From Saccoglossus kowalevskii (Eukaryota; Hemichordata; Enteropneusta; Harrimaniidae), in the NCBI RefSeq assembly GCF_000003605.2, contig NW_003119427.1, positions 456,206 through 520,205 of the forward strand: 64,000 bases of DNA, given 5' to 3'. Of this stretch, positions 1 through 11,539 are shown piece by piece (position 1 is the first letter of the stretch; every line of letters begins with the position of its first letter). The translations under genes and the position numbers were made by a program. Under the pieces are notes generated by a model. The model was not told the origin of the DNA, searched no databases, and saw only the letters and a program-made list of their open reading frames with translations.

Positions 1-83
1 TTTCCTTTATAAATAGTAAACTATTTTCAGATTTATTCAGAGATTACTTCTAAATCGAAATCATTTTGTTTTGTTGTTTCCAG

Positions 84-641
84 TTGACCTTTTATTACCA
101 TATGTGGGGCGAACATTTAGGATTATTTAGTGTATACACACGGACTGAAATCAACGGACCGATGAAGCATTACTGGTCTTGGGCAGATAACATTGGAGAT
201 TACTTTGTCAGAAAGAGTATGATGTTGTCAGAAACCAGCAACTTTCAGGTACGTACCACTTAAAGTAGACTCACGAGATTTACGGTCACGCGTGTAGCTG
301 CGCTGTAGTCAATTTGTCACACTTCCTAAATATTAATCGCATGAACATTATTATTTCTGATTAAATTAATTAAAACCGATGGTTTTTCTCCTTACTGCAG
401 ATTGTTTTTGAGGTTATTATTGGTGTGGGTCTTAAAGGTGACGTGGCTCTTGATGACATAATAGTAGCACCTGAGTGCCTGGAATATAGTGGCGATCTAC
501 CCGTTGGTGAACCAGAACCAACGGAACCATCACCATGCGATGCAGGATACATTCATTGTGGCGATGACTACTGCATACCAATAAATGAGATGTGCGATTT
601 CAAAGAACAATGTCCCAATGGTATCGACGAACAAGTATGTG
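84..641 (+). CDS. Gene A: C-terminal part of MAM 5 plus LDLa
   Basis: Exon 84-248 (phase 0 to 0) encodes the FYYHMWGEHLG strand region and a TRTEI segment shared with gene B exon 23254-23418, which is also 165 nt. Exon 401-641 begins with the last MAM strands (GDVALDDI), then a Pro/Glu linker, then an LDLa with six cysteines, CIP after Cys3 and acidic residues before Cys6 (GIDEQVC). The acceptor for 401 is CTTACTGCAG and the donor at 642 is GTATGT. The N-terminal half of this MAM lies before the window. Numbering follows gene B. Confidence 0.88.
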
Positions 642-3600
642 GTATGTGGTGAATTGCTATTAGATAGCACGTTTTTTTTTATCACTACACAAAATGTTCC
701 AAAAAACACAGCTATGATTGAAAACAAAAAAAATCACTCTCTTTTGCAGGTACTTGTAATTTTGAGGATGGTCAGTGTGGATGGAGGGATGCAAGTTCAG
801 GGGGATACCGATGGGAAAGGTATCACACGACCGAACATACATCGGAACACGCACCGGGTATTGATGGTGCAGGCAGAGAAGATGGTCAGTTTTGTATTTA
901 AATCAATATTAAAATTCTTTTTACCGCTTCATTTAAAAAAATGAAAGTACCTTACATGGTGGACAGGCCTTGTCATATTGTCATCAGTCTAAGAAAGTCT
1001 ACCAAACTAAGCGGACAGACGACGAACTTATTGAAGTATTTGACGTCGCACTCAATTTAAATGTTTGAGACAATAGACTGGTCCTACTCGATTGTGACAG
1101 ACTGTCGGCTAGATAAAAATAGGCATTGACGAGCGATGGGATGAGGTGGAATAAAAAATAGTCCAAAAGAAACCTACAACGACCGACTCTTTAAAAACCA
1201 CCAGTAGGAAATGTGTTTCGCCTGATATTTAGTTTTACAAATTACAAACTTGAAAATCTAGTATGACCCCGATGTCCTTTTGATTGTCATTACGTTTGGT
1301 CATCTACGTTACGTATACGTCACAGGAGCGATTCGTCGCTTGAGGGCGTATGACATTTAAAGGGCTGTGGTCGTTGCGCAACGCATGCGAAGATATGGAC
1401 CCCATATTTCAATTGAAATAGCGCATTAGAATGTTTATTAGTCAACGTTTATCAACGCAAACCAGAAACATGCGTGGCGACGACCGCCGCCCTTTAATTA
1501 TATACTTTCGTGCCATACCGCGTTGTTCGACAAGTTAGTGCATATTGCTGTTCGTGTTCGGGGTTCGTGCACACCCCGACAGAAATATTTACATATATAC
1601 AGTATATATACAGAAACTTTACCTTTTACTAGATCGGCATTAGTGTACTCCAATAGTTGATGCCAACCAGGAACAGTCTGAAAGATATTAGACCAGGCGT
1701 ATATATACTTATAAACTCCACACATGCGCTTTAACTAATCAATTGTTTTATTACGTATTCACAGGTTACTACATGCTTATAAGGGGACAGTCGTCTCTAT
1801 TTTACCTCGCTGCGTTCATGGTCACCGACATGAGCGGTGAAATTGGACAAAGCTGTAAAATTAGTTTTATGTATCACATCAGCGGCGAAGAGGTGGGCAT
1901 AACGTCGCTTCATTTGGCCGACCCTGAAGATGCCCTGAGGCTGTATATTTTGTGGATACGTCAAAACGATCAGGGATCTGAATGGAGAAGGGCCGAAGTT
2001 GTGGTCGGTAGCCACGGCCCTGGATGGAGATTCGATTTCGAGTCTTATCCACTATTGGGCACCTTCACCGGAGACACTTCAGATATCTGTGTGGACGAAA
2101 TTGAGTTCATCGACTGTCACCCTGACGACAATGACGAATCTGCCAGCGGTAAGTGAACTGACGCCGAAAAACACTTATGCCGACATCATTTGTGATACGA
2201 ATTCGAACGCGAGTAATGTACATTTCGTTGCTATGTTTACCTCGTAGAACTTACGTGCGACTTTGAAAGTGGTACATGTGGATGGTTTCAGGAACCAAAC
2301 GATATTGGAATAGACTTTTTTGACTGGGAGTTGAGATCAGGGAGAGGACCTCAAAAAGCCACAGGACCAGACGCTGACCATACTCTAGGAACATCTAAAG
2401 GTTAGGCTACTCCCAGTAACTGTAAATGATGACATACGTTATAATTATGGAACGATGGGAAGAACAAAAAATGGCATTTTATAAATGATAACTTTGTAAA
2501 TCTATAATTCAATGTATAATAACTTGTCGCTATTTACGACAAAGACCATCGAGAGTTTTCAAGAAACCATCTTTTCCTAGTCATTGGAATACTTTCAGTA
2601 GGGAAACAGTGCACGACATGATCAGATTAGTGTTAAGCTAATATGAAGCAAGTCGTATAATCCAATGTGGATGATGAGATGTAATTTATTGTTGTTTGGT
2701 ATTGCATATTAAATATTATTTTATCTTGTTTCAAACAGGAACCTACTTCGTTGCTCCTGGTATCGGAAATACGCACACATGGTCGTTAATCAGCACGTAT
2801 CCACAGCCAAAATCGTCACCCATGTGTCTCGAGTTTTACTATCACATGTATGGCGCTACTGTTGGCACACTAAATCTATTTCAACGCCGACTCGGTTTCG
2901 TTCCCACCGTGGTGTTTTCAAAGACCGGAACCTTTGGAAACCAATGGCATAAATATCAGAAAACACTGGGCATAGACGATATTCAGTACCAGGTCAGGAC
3001 CCACTTTCTAAAAATAGTGGTTTTATCTGATTTTATTCTAAATTGTTATTAAAACAATTTGTCGGAGAGGAATTCTCCGTAACTTACAAAACTTAGGCAT
3101 TAACTTACTACTGTTATTTATCTTATAGTTTCACTTTGAAGCCGCGATCGGCAGTGGTGATTCCAGCGACATCGCTATTGATGATATCTCATGGACAGAA
3201 GGAGAATGTCCCCCTTCACGTTAGTCAACATTTTTTCGATCGTAATAACAAAATAGCGTATTTTATGACGTACTTGTTCAAAGATATCACGTGACAATGA
3301 GACCCACAAATAGTATATTAATGATGTGTCTTTTCCTCTACAGTGGTGTGCGATTTTGAAGGACGCGAGTGGTGTGACTGGACGAACGATGATGATGCAA
3401 ACATGAGATGGCGTAGAGGGCGTGACGGCACAATGTCGGACAATACTGGTCCTAAAGTAGATCATACGACGGGCACGCCAGAGGGTTAGCGCTTTCTCAC
3501 TTTACATTCACAAATTCAATGCAAAACGACGGCCATATTTTCAATGTGACATACATACATTGAACTTTACCAAACCAGCAATGTAATAACAGTCCTTGTG

Positions 3601-6600
3601 AATGCGTTTACTATTTTACTATCATACAAAGTATTTTTCGTTTCTTTTTGTCTATTCGTAGGTTGGTACCTGTACATTGAAACATCCTTCCCACGACTTC
3701 CCGGCTGGAAGGCAAAACTGCTTAGCATGACCATAGAGGGAGGAACCACGGAGTGTCTGGAGTTCTGGTACCACATGTATGGCGACGATATTGGTGCCCT
3801 ACGCGTGTATGCTAGAGATGTTGAAACCGGCGGAGAAAACCCGATCACATGGGAGAAGTCGTGTAAGATTTCTATTGTTAATTTTCATTAATATTGTTAC
3901 ATATCAGTCATTATCAGTTCTTAGCGTTGCCTAAAGGCATCGTTTGGTGTATCATTAAAACTTATTCATTAATCCTAACATCCTAACCACTGATACTGCT
4001 TAGTCACTGACACATACTAACCATGGATACTTCTTAGTCATTGTTACAACTCAACCATTGTTATTTCTTAGTCATTGATACATTCCAACCACCAGTACTT
4101 CTTAGTCATCGATGCAACTCAACTATCGATACTTCTTAGACATTGATTACAACTCAACCATTGTTACTTATTAGTCATTGATACAACTCAACCACCAGTA
4201 CTTCTTAGTCATTGATACAACTCAACCATTGGTTTTTCTTAGTCATTGATAAAATCCAGCCACCAATACTTCTTAGTCATTGATACAATCCAACCACCAA
4301 TACTTTTTAGTCATTGATAAAATCCAACCACCAATACTTGTTAGTCATTGATGTAACTCAACCACCAATACTTCTTAGGCATTGATACAATCCAACCACC
4401 AATGTTTCTTAGTCATTGATGCAACTCAACCATTGTTACTTCTTAGTCATTGATAAAATCCAACCACCAATGCTTGTTAGTCATTGATGTAACTCCACCA
4501 CGAATACTTCTTACTTAGGCATTGATACAATCCAACCATCAATGTTTCTTAGGCATTGATCCAACTCAACCATTGTTATTTCTTAGTCATTGATAAAACC
4601 CAACCACCAATACTTCTTAGTCATTGATACAATCCAACCACCAATACTTCTTAGTCATTGATGCAATTCAACCACCAATACTTCTTATGCATTGATACAA
4701 TCCAACCACCAATATTTCTTAGTCATTGATGCAACTCAACCATTGTTATTTCTTAGTCATTGATAAAACCCAACCACCAATACTTCTTAGTCATTGATAC
4801 AATCCAACCACCAATACTTCTTAGTCATTGATGCAATTCAATCATCGATACTTCTCAGTCATTGTTACAACTCAACCATGTTACTTCTTAGTCATTGATA
4901 AAATCCAACCACCAATACTTCTTAGTCATTGATGCAACTCAATCATCGATACTTCTCAGGCATTGATAAAATCCAACCACCAATACTTGTTAGTCATTGA
5001 TGTAACTCAACCACCGATACTTCTTAGTCATTGATACAACTCAACCACCAATACTTCTTAGTCATTGATACAACTCAACCATTGTTACTTCTTAGTCATT
5101 GATGTAACTCAACCACCAATACTTCTTAGGCATTGATACAATCTAACCACCAATACTTCTTAGGCATTGTTGCAACTCAACCATTGTTATTTCTTAGTCA
5201 TTGATTAGATCCAACCACCAATACTTGTTAGTCATTGATGTAACTCAACCACAAATACTTTTTACTTAGGCATTATTACAATCAAACCACCAATACTTCG
5301 TAGACATTGATACAATCCAGCCACCAATACTTCTTAGGCATTGATGCAACTCAACCATTGTTACTTCTTAGTCATTGATAAAATCCAACCACCGATACTT
5401 CTTAGTCATTGCTACATTCTAACCGTTGGTATTTTTCAGTCATTGATACATCATAACAATTATCACTTCTTCGTAACTACTACTATTTCTTAATCATTGT
5501 TACTTCCTAATCACAAATGTGGATATTATGATTACTTTGACACTGATATATTGTTTCATTGCTATTGTTTTTCTTTAGCCATTGCTTCGCCAAGACAGTT
5601 TAAGACAAGTTCAACTTGTCATTATGTAACATGCATATAACGATTTGGTTGGTTGTAGTTAATTGCGGGATGTCCCGGCAATGTAAAACAAGAAAACCAA
5701 CACAGATTGTAAGTCTATCTTCACTATATATTTTTGTTGGCAGCTAATCAGGGTAATATGTGGCGTTATGGTACAGCCGAATTATACAGCGACTATGATT
5801 ACCAAATTGTGATAGAGAGTGAAAAAGGAGATGATACGAAAGGCGACATTGCGATTGATGATCTACTTCCTAAGATTGGTTCCTGTGGAATTCCGGGTAA
5901 GAAAAAAATGACGCATGAAATAATAAAGAAATGTCCTTTTACAAAATGATAAATAAACAAATCAATTGGCGAAAAAAGACTGCAAATAGTTGAAATGTAT
6001 TTGTCTGTTTCTATGGCAACTGGATCTAGATTGCTTGCATACTCCAATCGGTTGGATTTTGTCTGAAGGACAACCTTCTATATTTTTCATCAAACTTTGT
6101 CGGTAACGTACTAAGTTGTCTGGTGAACAATTCTTCAAACTATTTCTGTTCCTTTGGCAACCGGATTTAAATTCGGTGATTTGCGATAAAATCCCTCTTA
6201 GACAAGTCTTGGCAATTCGTCCACTTTTTTTTAGTTGTCACGCTCAGAGAGCACTAGCATTCTTGTTTCTTTAAAAACACAGTTGATGGGTCCGTTTCTA
6301 AGATATCACCGGCGATATTAATTTATTTATTTATTAATGTTATAGGACACTGTACATTTGATGACGGCAATATGTGTGGATGGACGAATGCCCGATCCAA
6401 TGACGAATTTGATTGGCAGCGTGATAATAAAGACACACCTACTGACGGAACTGGACCAGACAGGGACCACACAACAGCCTCCGATAAAGGTAATACCCGA
6501 TTTTCTATCGTGCGCGGTATAGCAAAACCCGAAGCTATTAACAAATTTCAATAAAACTTGGTACATAAATGCTCTGGGATAATGCATAGACCTGATTCTT

Positions 6601-9600
6601 TTTTGGTTAAAATCCGTGCATAATAATTTGCATTTTAATTGATTAATTAATTAGTCCATTTTATATCTTTTCAATGATGCATATATAAGCTCGGATAATG
6701 CTCGGATAATGCTCAGACCTGATTAGTTTTTGGTTGAGATCCGTGCATGATAATGATCAAATTAACATAATGATTAGTCATTTTCAGCTTATCCATCAAT
6801 ATCCCAACCACTTGAAATGAAATTTCAATAAAAATTACTTTGATTTTATTTTATTCGTAACAGGATATTACATGTACACGGAGTCTAGCAGCCCAGTGAC
6901 CCAAGGTTGGTCGGCGTGGCTGATTAGTGAACATTTCGATCCGGTGGACGAGGAGGGTTGCTTCGTTTTCTACTACCACATGAAAGGCGCAGGTAATGCT
7001 ATTCACTTTGAATCATTTACAGTGTGAATTATGAATACATTATAGATAAATCGTATAACAGTAGCAAACGTTGTTATAATTATATTAATAATAATGCAAT
7101 TATTTTTTGTAGACATGGGAGTATTGAGAGTTTATATAATATGGCCAGAATTACCAGAGACGAAAGAAGAAATATGGAGTAAGAGTGGAGATCAAGGGGA
7201 TGACTGGAAGGAAGTGCGATTGCCGATAAAAAGTCAATACGAGTTCCAATTAATCATTGAAGGCGTCAGAGGAAGTGGCGATAAAAGCAACATGGCGATT
7301 GATGATACCGAAATGTTTTACGGAACCTGTGATGGCAAGTACTGTTAATGTGCTGTCAGTTTGTGCCAACCTTCATCAAACTAAAAATCGCCCACGTGTA
7401 TTTGTGTAATTAATGTAATTACTGACTTATTTAAACAATGGCATAATAGAACGCAATAAATGTCTGGAAATGTAAAAGTACGCATGCGTTCACTGAATTG
7501 AACGCAAAGATCGCCATATTCAACAGCAACTAACAAAACAAAAACACGTAATACGAAGTGACGCACACTAGCAGAATTAGATCAAACCATGTCTTTTAAG
7601 GTATATGCTCAAACGTACACTAGCCAGTTCTTTGAAAGAAACAATTTCTTTGTTCGCTTGACATTGTATTTGCATATCACTCAACAACTCATTATCAACG
7701 CAACATAGACATTGAATTTGTCATGTGAACATGCATTTAATGACTCATTGGGTTTAATCACTCTTGAGTTTTACGCAATTCGGTAGTGGGGAGCTTTTAT
7801 CTTTTGTTACCTGGGCGATATATTGTCAAAATAATAACTCGATCAACCAGTCTGAAATGTGTGAATTGTTAATTAAAATAATAAATAAATAAATCGTATA
7901 TTATTTAACGTATGCGCAAAGATTGACGGTTGCTTATTGTTGAATGCTAAACCGTTGGAAACTCTCAATTACGTAAGTTGGCCGAGTGATGTCAACAATC
8001 CTTTTCTTCTTAGCTGACAGTTGAAGACCCTAACCATCGTCACTTGATAGTCATTGATGCATACTAACCATCGTCACTTCTTAGTCATTGATGCAACCTA
8101 ACCATCGTCACTTGATAGTCATTGATGCATACTAACCATCGTCACTTCTTTGTCATTGATGCATCCTAACCATCGTCACTTCTTAGTTATTGATGCATCC
8201 CAACCATCGTCACTTCTTAGTCATTGATGCAACCTAACCATCGTCACTTCTTAGTCATTGATGCATCTTAACCATTGTCACTTCTTAGTTATTGATGCAT
8301 CCTAACCATCGTCCTTTCTTAGTTATTGATGCATCATAACTATCGTCACTTCTTAGTCATTGATGCATCCCAACCATCGCCCTTTCTTAGTCATTGATGC
8401 ACACTAGCCATCGTTATTTCTTAGTCATTGATGCACCCTAAACATCATCACTTCTTAGTCATTGATGCATACTAACCATCGTCACTTCTTAGTCATTGAT
8501 GCAACCTAACCATCGTCTTTTGATAGTCATTGATGCATACTAACCATCGTCACTTCTTAGTCATTGATGCATCCTAACCATCGTCACTTCTTAGTTATTG
8601 ATGTATCCTAACCATCGTCCTTTCTTAGTTATTCATGCACACTAACCATCGTCACTTCTTAGTCATTGATGCATCCCAACCATCGCCCTTTCTTAGTCAT
8701 TGATGCACACTAACCATCGTTATTTCTTAGTCATTGATGCACCCTAACCATCGTCATTTCTTAGTCATTGATGCATCCTAACCATCGTCCTTTCTTAGTT
8801 ATTGATGCATCATAACCATCGTCACTTCTTAGTCATTGATGCACACTGACCATCGTTATTTCTTAGGCATTGATGCATCCTAACCATCGTCACTTCTTAG
8901 TCATTGATGTATCCTAACCATCGTCACTTCTTAGTCATTGATGCATCCTTACCATATATCACCACACACTTGTTTTGCTGCAAATAATCGCAGTGAAAAT
9001 ACTACCTTATTAGAGCTATTGACTTGACTGCCGTCAGTTGAATTACAAATATACACACACACACAAAAGCATACCCAGGATGCACTACTTGCAGTCTTTT
9101 GTGGCACAATACAGGATAAAAAGTACATTTTTTTTTTCAAATTTCAGACTATGTGCCACCAGCATACCCATCATACTCATCATCAAGTAAGTAGTTTATG
9201 TTAGGGATACCGTGACGGTTTCAATTGCAATTTTAAACTTCTAGATAATAAGTACATGGCAACTGTCGTACTATGGACTCGAATATGTGTTGGTCGCCCT
9301 TCAATGGGTATAGTTGATGTGATTGTATTTCTAGTTTTGAAATAAAATCACCTGCCAGGAATCGTGAACAGTTTATCGTGTGCATTGCATTACGCGCCGA
9401 ACCTGCATACATAAGTTAGTAACACTATCAGTGTGTCTTGTTATTTCCCACCATCTCTGTGACAGGGCTTTACAATTGCATCACGCTATTCTGTCGTAGG
9501 TTGTATTACAGTTAACATTTTCTGGCGCGATTAGTTACTGTAAAATGACTAATTTTCACTGGGTTTAAATTTTGCTGATTTACCATTTAGGAATATTCAG

Positions 9601-11216
9601 TGGGTTTTATCATTTAGATAATGTGTTTTATGCTAAATTTTACACATTCACTGGATGTTTATTTAGCACATTTTCCAGTCAGCGAAAAAAGCAAAATTAA
9701 AATAATTATCCCTTTTACAGTACATTGTACATGCTGGAGATGAGAAACAACTTTTTCTCGCAAAGCCACCTGTTCACCTAAACCACGAGCATATTTAGCG
9801 CATATGACAAGAATATTCAAGAAGTATGATAACTTCAATCTAAATTGGCATGTTTCTATCAACCCGGAACACAATTTGTATAAATAAACCAATACATTGA
9901 ATATTTGTTATTCGTGTACAGATACGGGTGCTATTATATTTACTTGTATTCTACTGGTCATACTTATTATTGGTATTCTTGCTGGAGTCTGGTATTATTA
10001 CCGTAAGAAGGAAAACAAAGCTCTTGTTCCTGAATCTGTATCTAGAACATTCACCTCCATTAAAACGTAAGTATACAACTAATATTTTAGTAGCCGAGTC
10101 AGGGTCAAAATTGAAAATGTAATTCACCCCCCTGTTCTTTCGAAATTAAATAACTATCACCCATAAATTCTTAAAACTTTATTTTTCTATTGAATATAGG
10201 GTGAAATCTGTATTTAATTATGGTTTCATTTATGGGAAAGCTACAACACGTCTTTCGAAACATACGTTTCACGAGTTTGAATATCATAATTATATAAAAT
10301 TGTAGTTATAGAACAGGAACATTATGTCTTGTCTTTACGTTGAGCACAATCAGCCGACGCATATCTAAAAAAATATGGGTGAAGACAAGCGGAAATAAAA
10401 ACAACATAGCCGACATTTGGCCATTTTGAACCACACCGCAAAGCAAATGCATGCATACGCGTGCATTAGTCTCCCATCGTGAGTGATAACAATATTAAGT
10501 TTGAATGAAATCGGTTCAGGCTTGCCCGAGAAACGGCTAATCACATGTTCAAATGTTAATTTTCCACGTAAATGGCTACCAGTCGGTTAAATGTTAAACG
10601 AAAGTAAAACTAATCGGCGTATACAAATCTAACACTACATAGTAATGCACCAATGGTGAGCAAAATCAGTCCAGGCATGTTTGAGAAATGATGTGGGACA
10701 GACGCACGGAACCTAAAACATGGGGCCTCGTTTCGGAATTTGTCCGACGGGAACTAACAAACAGAGCACAATTTTATAACACACACATGCCCTTCCCCTC
10801 TTAACAGAGTGTCCTTCAAAAAAGATAAAGCACCCGCACATGTACCGATGGATAACCCAGGATACGAGGCATCAATTGAGGTAAGTACAAAGTATACAAT
10901 TGTCTTTTTTAATGACGTAATAATATATTCTGTGACACTGGCAGTATCGTGATTAATGTTGTTATCCGATATTTCTTTTAAACAACTATCACAGATGCCA
11001 GCAACGCCGAAAAGCACTCGTGACACAACAGTGTTGCATACAGTAAGTATTAATTCCATACAATTTGTGAAATAAATCTTTTCATTTTTCGTTACTAATT
11101 ATACAAATGACAGTTCAGTGATATGCGTTTGCTTAGAAATCGTAATTACTATATATAGTTATTAAAACGATTAATGGGCGATAACGGTAATATTTTCTCT
11201 ATTACAGAGTGCTTAA
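84..11216 (+). CDS. Gene A: MAM/LDLa multidomain type I membrane protein (3' part)
   Basis: Spliced gene that enters from the left edge; its signal peptide and first modules lie outside the window. Exons: 84-248, 401-641, 750-884, 1765-2148, 2248-2400, 2739-2992, 3129-3219, 3344-3484, 3662-3862, 5744-5896, 6346-6489, 6864-6992, 7113-7334, 9148-9186, 9922-10066, 10808-10880, 10995-11042, 11208-11216 (TAA stop). Phases agree across all junctions. The visible part encodes the rest of one MAM, one six-cysteine LDLa, four full MAMs, a short stalk, one transmembrane helix and a tail. MAM hallmarks recur: C(D/N)FE near the start, GP..DHT, F(Y/W)YHMYG, W..G..G..W and IAIDD. MAM domains are extracellular adhesion or oligomerisation modules; LDLa domains bind calcium and ligands. 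The exons match gene B from its fifth MAM to the tail. The nearest known architectures are MALRD1 and MAMDC4; the ligand cannot be told from sequence. Confidence 0.9.
750..2148 (+). CDS. Gene A: MAM 6
   Basis: Exons 750-884 and 1765-2148. The first has CNFEDGQCGW and is 135 nt, as is its gene B counterpart 22282-22416. The second reads from GYYMLIRG to CHPDD and is continuous where gene B has an intron. The module is divergent: it has a GSHG(P/S)GWR insertion before the FD(F/V)E strand and DEI in place of DDI. Gene A has cysteine (codon 2088-2090) where the motif normally has alanine. The intron 885-1764 shows no coding segment on either strand. Confidence 0.88.
2248..3219 (+). CDS. Gene A: MAM 7
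   Basis: Exons 2248-2400 (CDFESGTCGWFQ, GPDADHT), 2739-2992 (FYYHMYGATVG, QRRLGF) and 3129-3219 (SDIAIDDI, then ECPPS). The last two are 254 and 91 nt, exactly the lengths of gene B exons 20335-20588 and 19549-19639. This is a complete canonical MAM with the usual three-exon plan: phase 1, phase 1, phase 0, phase 1. Confidence 0.9.
3344..5896 (+). CDS. Gene A: MAM 8, split by a minisatellite-bearing intron
   Basis: Exons 3344-3484 (CDFEGREWCDW), 3662-3862 (FWYHMYGDDIG to WEKS) and 5744-5896 ([19 protein letters not shown]). The codon for the serine after WEKS is split by the 1.88-kb intron 3863-5743, which holds minisatellite 1. Gene B encodes the first two exons as one (19107-19445), so the intron 3485-3661 is absent there. 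The third exon is 153 nt in both genes. Confidence 0.9.
3970..5515. repeat. Minisatellite 1, 34-bp unit, in gene A intron
   Basis: About 1.5 kb of head-to-tail copies with a 34-bp period, roughly 44 copies, with substitutions and a few short indels. The commonest unit contains CTTCTTAGTCATTGATACA followed by a CTCAACCACCAATA-like segment. The edges decay gradually. The matching gene B intron (18223-19106) has no array. Confidence 0.93.
6346..7334 (+). CDS. Gene A: MAM 9
   Basis: Exons 6346-6489 (CTFDDGNMCGWTN, GPDRDHT), 6864-6992 (FYYHMKG) and 7113-7334 ([23 protein letters not shown]). This is the membrane-proximal MAM. The third exon is 222 nt, as in gene B 16175-16396. Its donor is GC rather than GT (GATG followed by GCAAGT at 7335); the gene B donor at this site is GTAGGT. 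Confidence 0.9.
8029..8955. repeat. Minisatellite 2, 34-bp unit, in a second gene A intron
   Basis: About 27 head-to-tail copies with the same 34-bp period and the same core, CTTCTTAGTCATTGATGCA, followed by a CTAACCATCGTCA-like segment. The copies are more uniform than in minisatellite 1. The array sits in the intron before the stalk exon; the gene B counterpart intron (15995-16174) is only 180 bp. Confidence 0.93.
9148..11216 (+). CDS. Gene A: stalk, transmembrane helix and cytoplasmic tail
   Basis: Exon 9148-9186 encodes a Pro/Ser/Tyr stalk. Exon 9922-10066 encodes about 22 hydrophobic residues (from GAIIFTCILL to GVW), then YYYRKKE as the stop-transfer edge, giving type I orientation. 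Tail exons are 10808-10880, 10995-11042 and 11208-11216. The second tail exon contains NPGY (10854-10865), which matches the NPXY motif read by PTB and clathrin adaptors. The protein ends in TSA. DTTVL in the tail is shared with gene B. The introns 9187-9921 and 10067-10807 hold no recognisable exon. Confidence 0.88.
9537..9660. repeat. Possible fragment of the same dispersed repeat
   Basis: TACTGTAAAATGACTAATTT, then a CACTGGGTTTAAATTTTGCT-like stretch, resembles the first 45 bp of the repeat at 18481. Beyond that the match fades. Confidence 0.35.
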
Positions 11217-11533
11217 AATACCTGATCTTCCTGTGATATGGTACTCACAACTTCAGCGCAAACAAATGGCAAAAAACAACTATAAACAACCACATAATGT
11301 ATTTTTATTCGAATGTTCACATTCAGTATACAACCGCTTGCCACAAAAGAATTCGTGACCAATCGCGGCCAGCGCCTAATGATCAAGAATTATCGTTATA
11401 ACTTATCACTTAACATACTTTTTCATCCTTTTGAGTGTTTATGATTTTATCAATGTAAACGCGAATACGCCACCGTTGTCCCTTTTGACATAAACAAATA
11501 GTGGTTACATTTACATGGATGCATTAGCCAAGC

Positions 11534-11539
11534 AATAAA
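11534..11539 (+). other. Candidate polyadenylation signal of gene A
   Basis: AATAAA about 320 bp after the gene A stop codon, the first canonical hexamer seen downstream. AT-rich DNA makes chance matches common. Confidence 0.4.

Noticed and set aside
1300-1345. GCGATTCGTCG shared with 45048-45058
   Set aside because: The match does not extend far enough to call a repeat.
3970-5515. CRISPR-like regular repeats
   Set aside because: Units abut without unique spacers and lie in an intron of an animal gene; this is a minisatellite.
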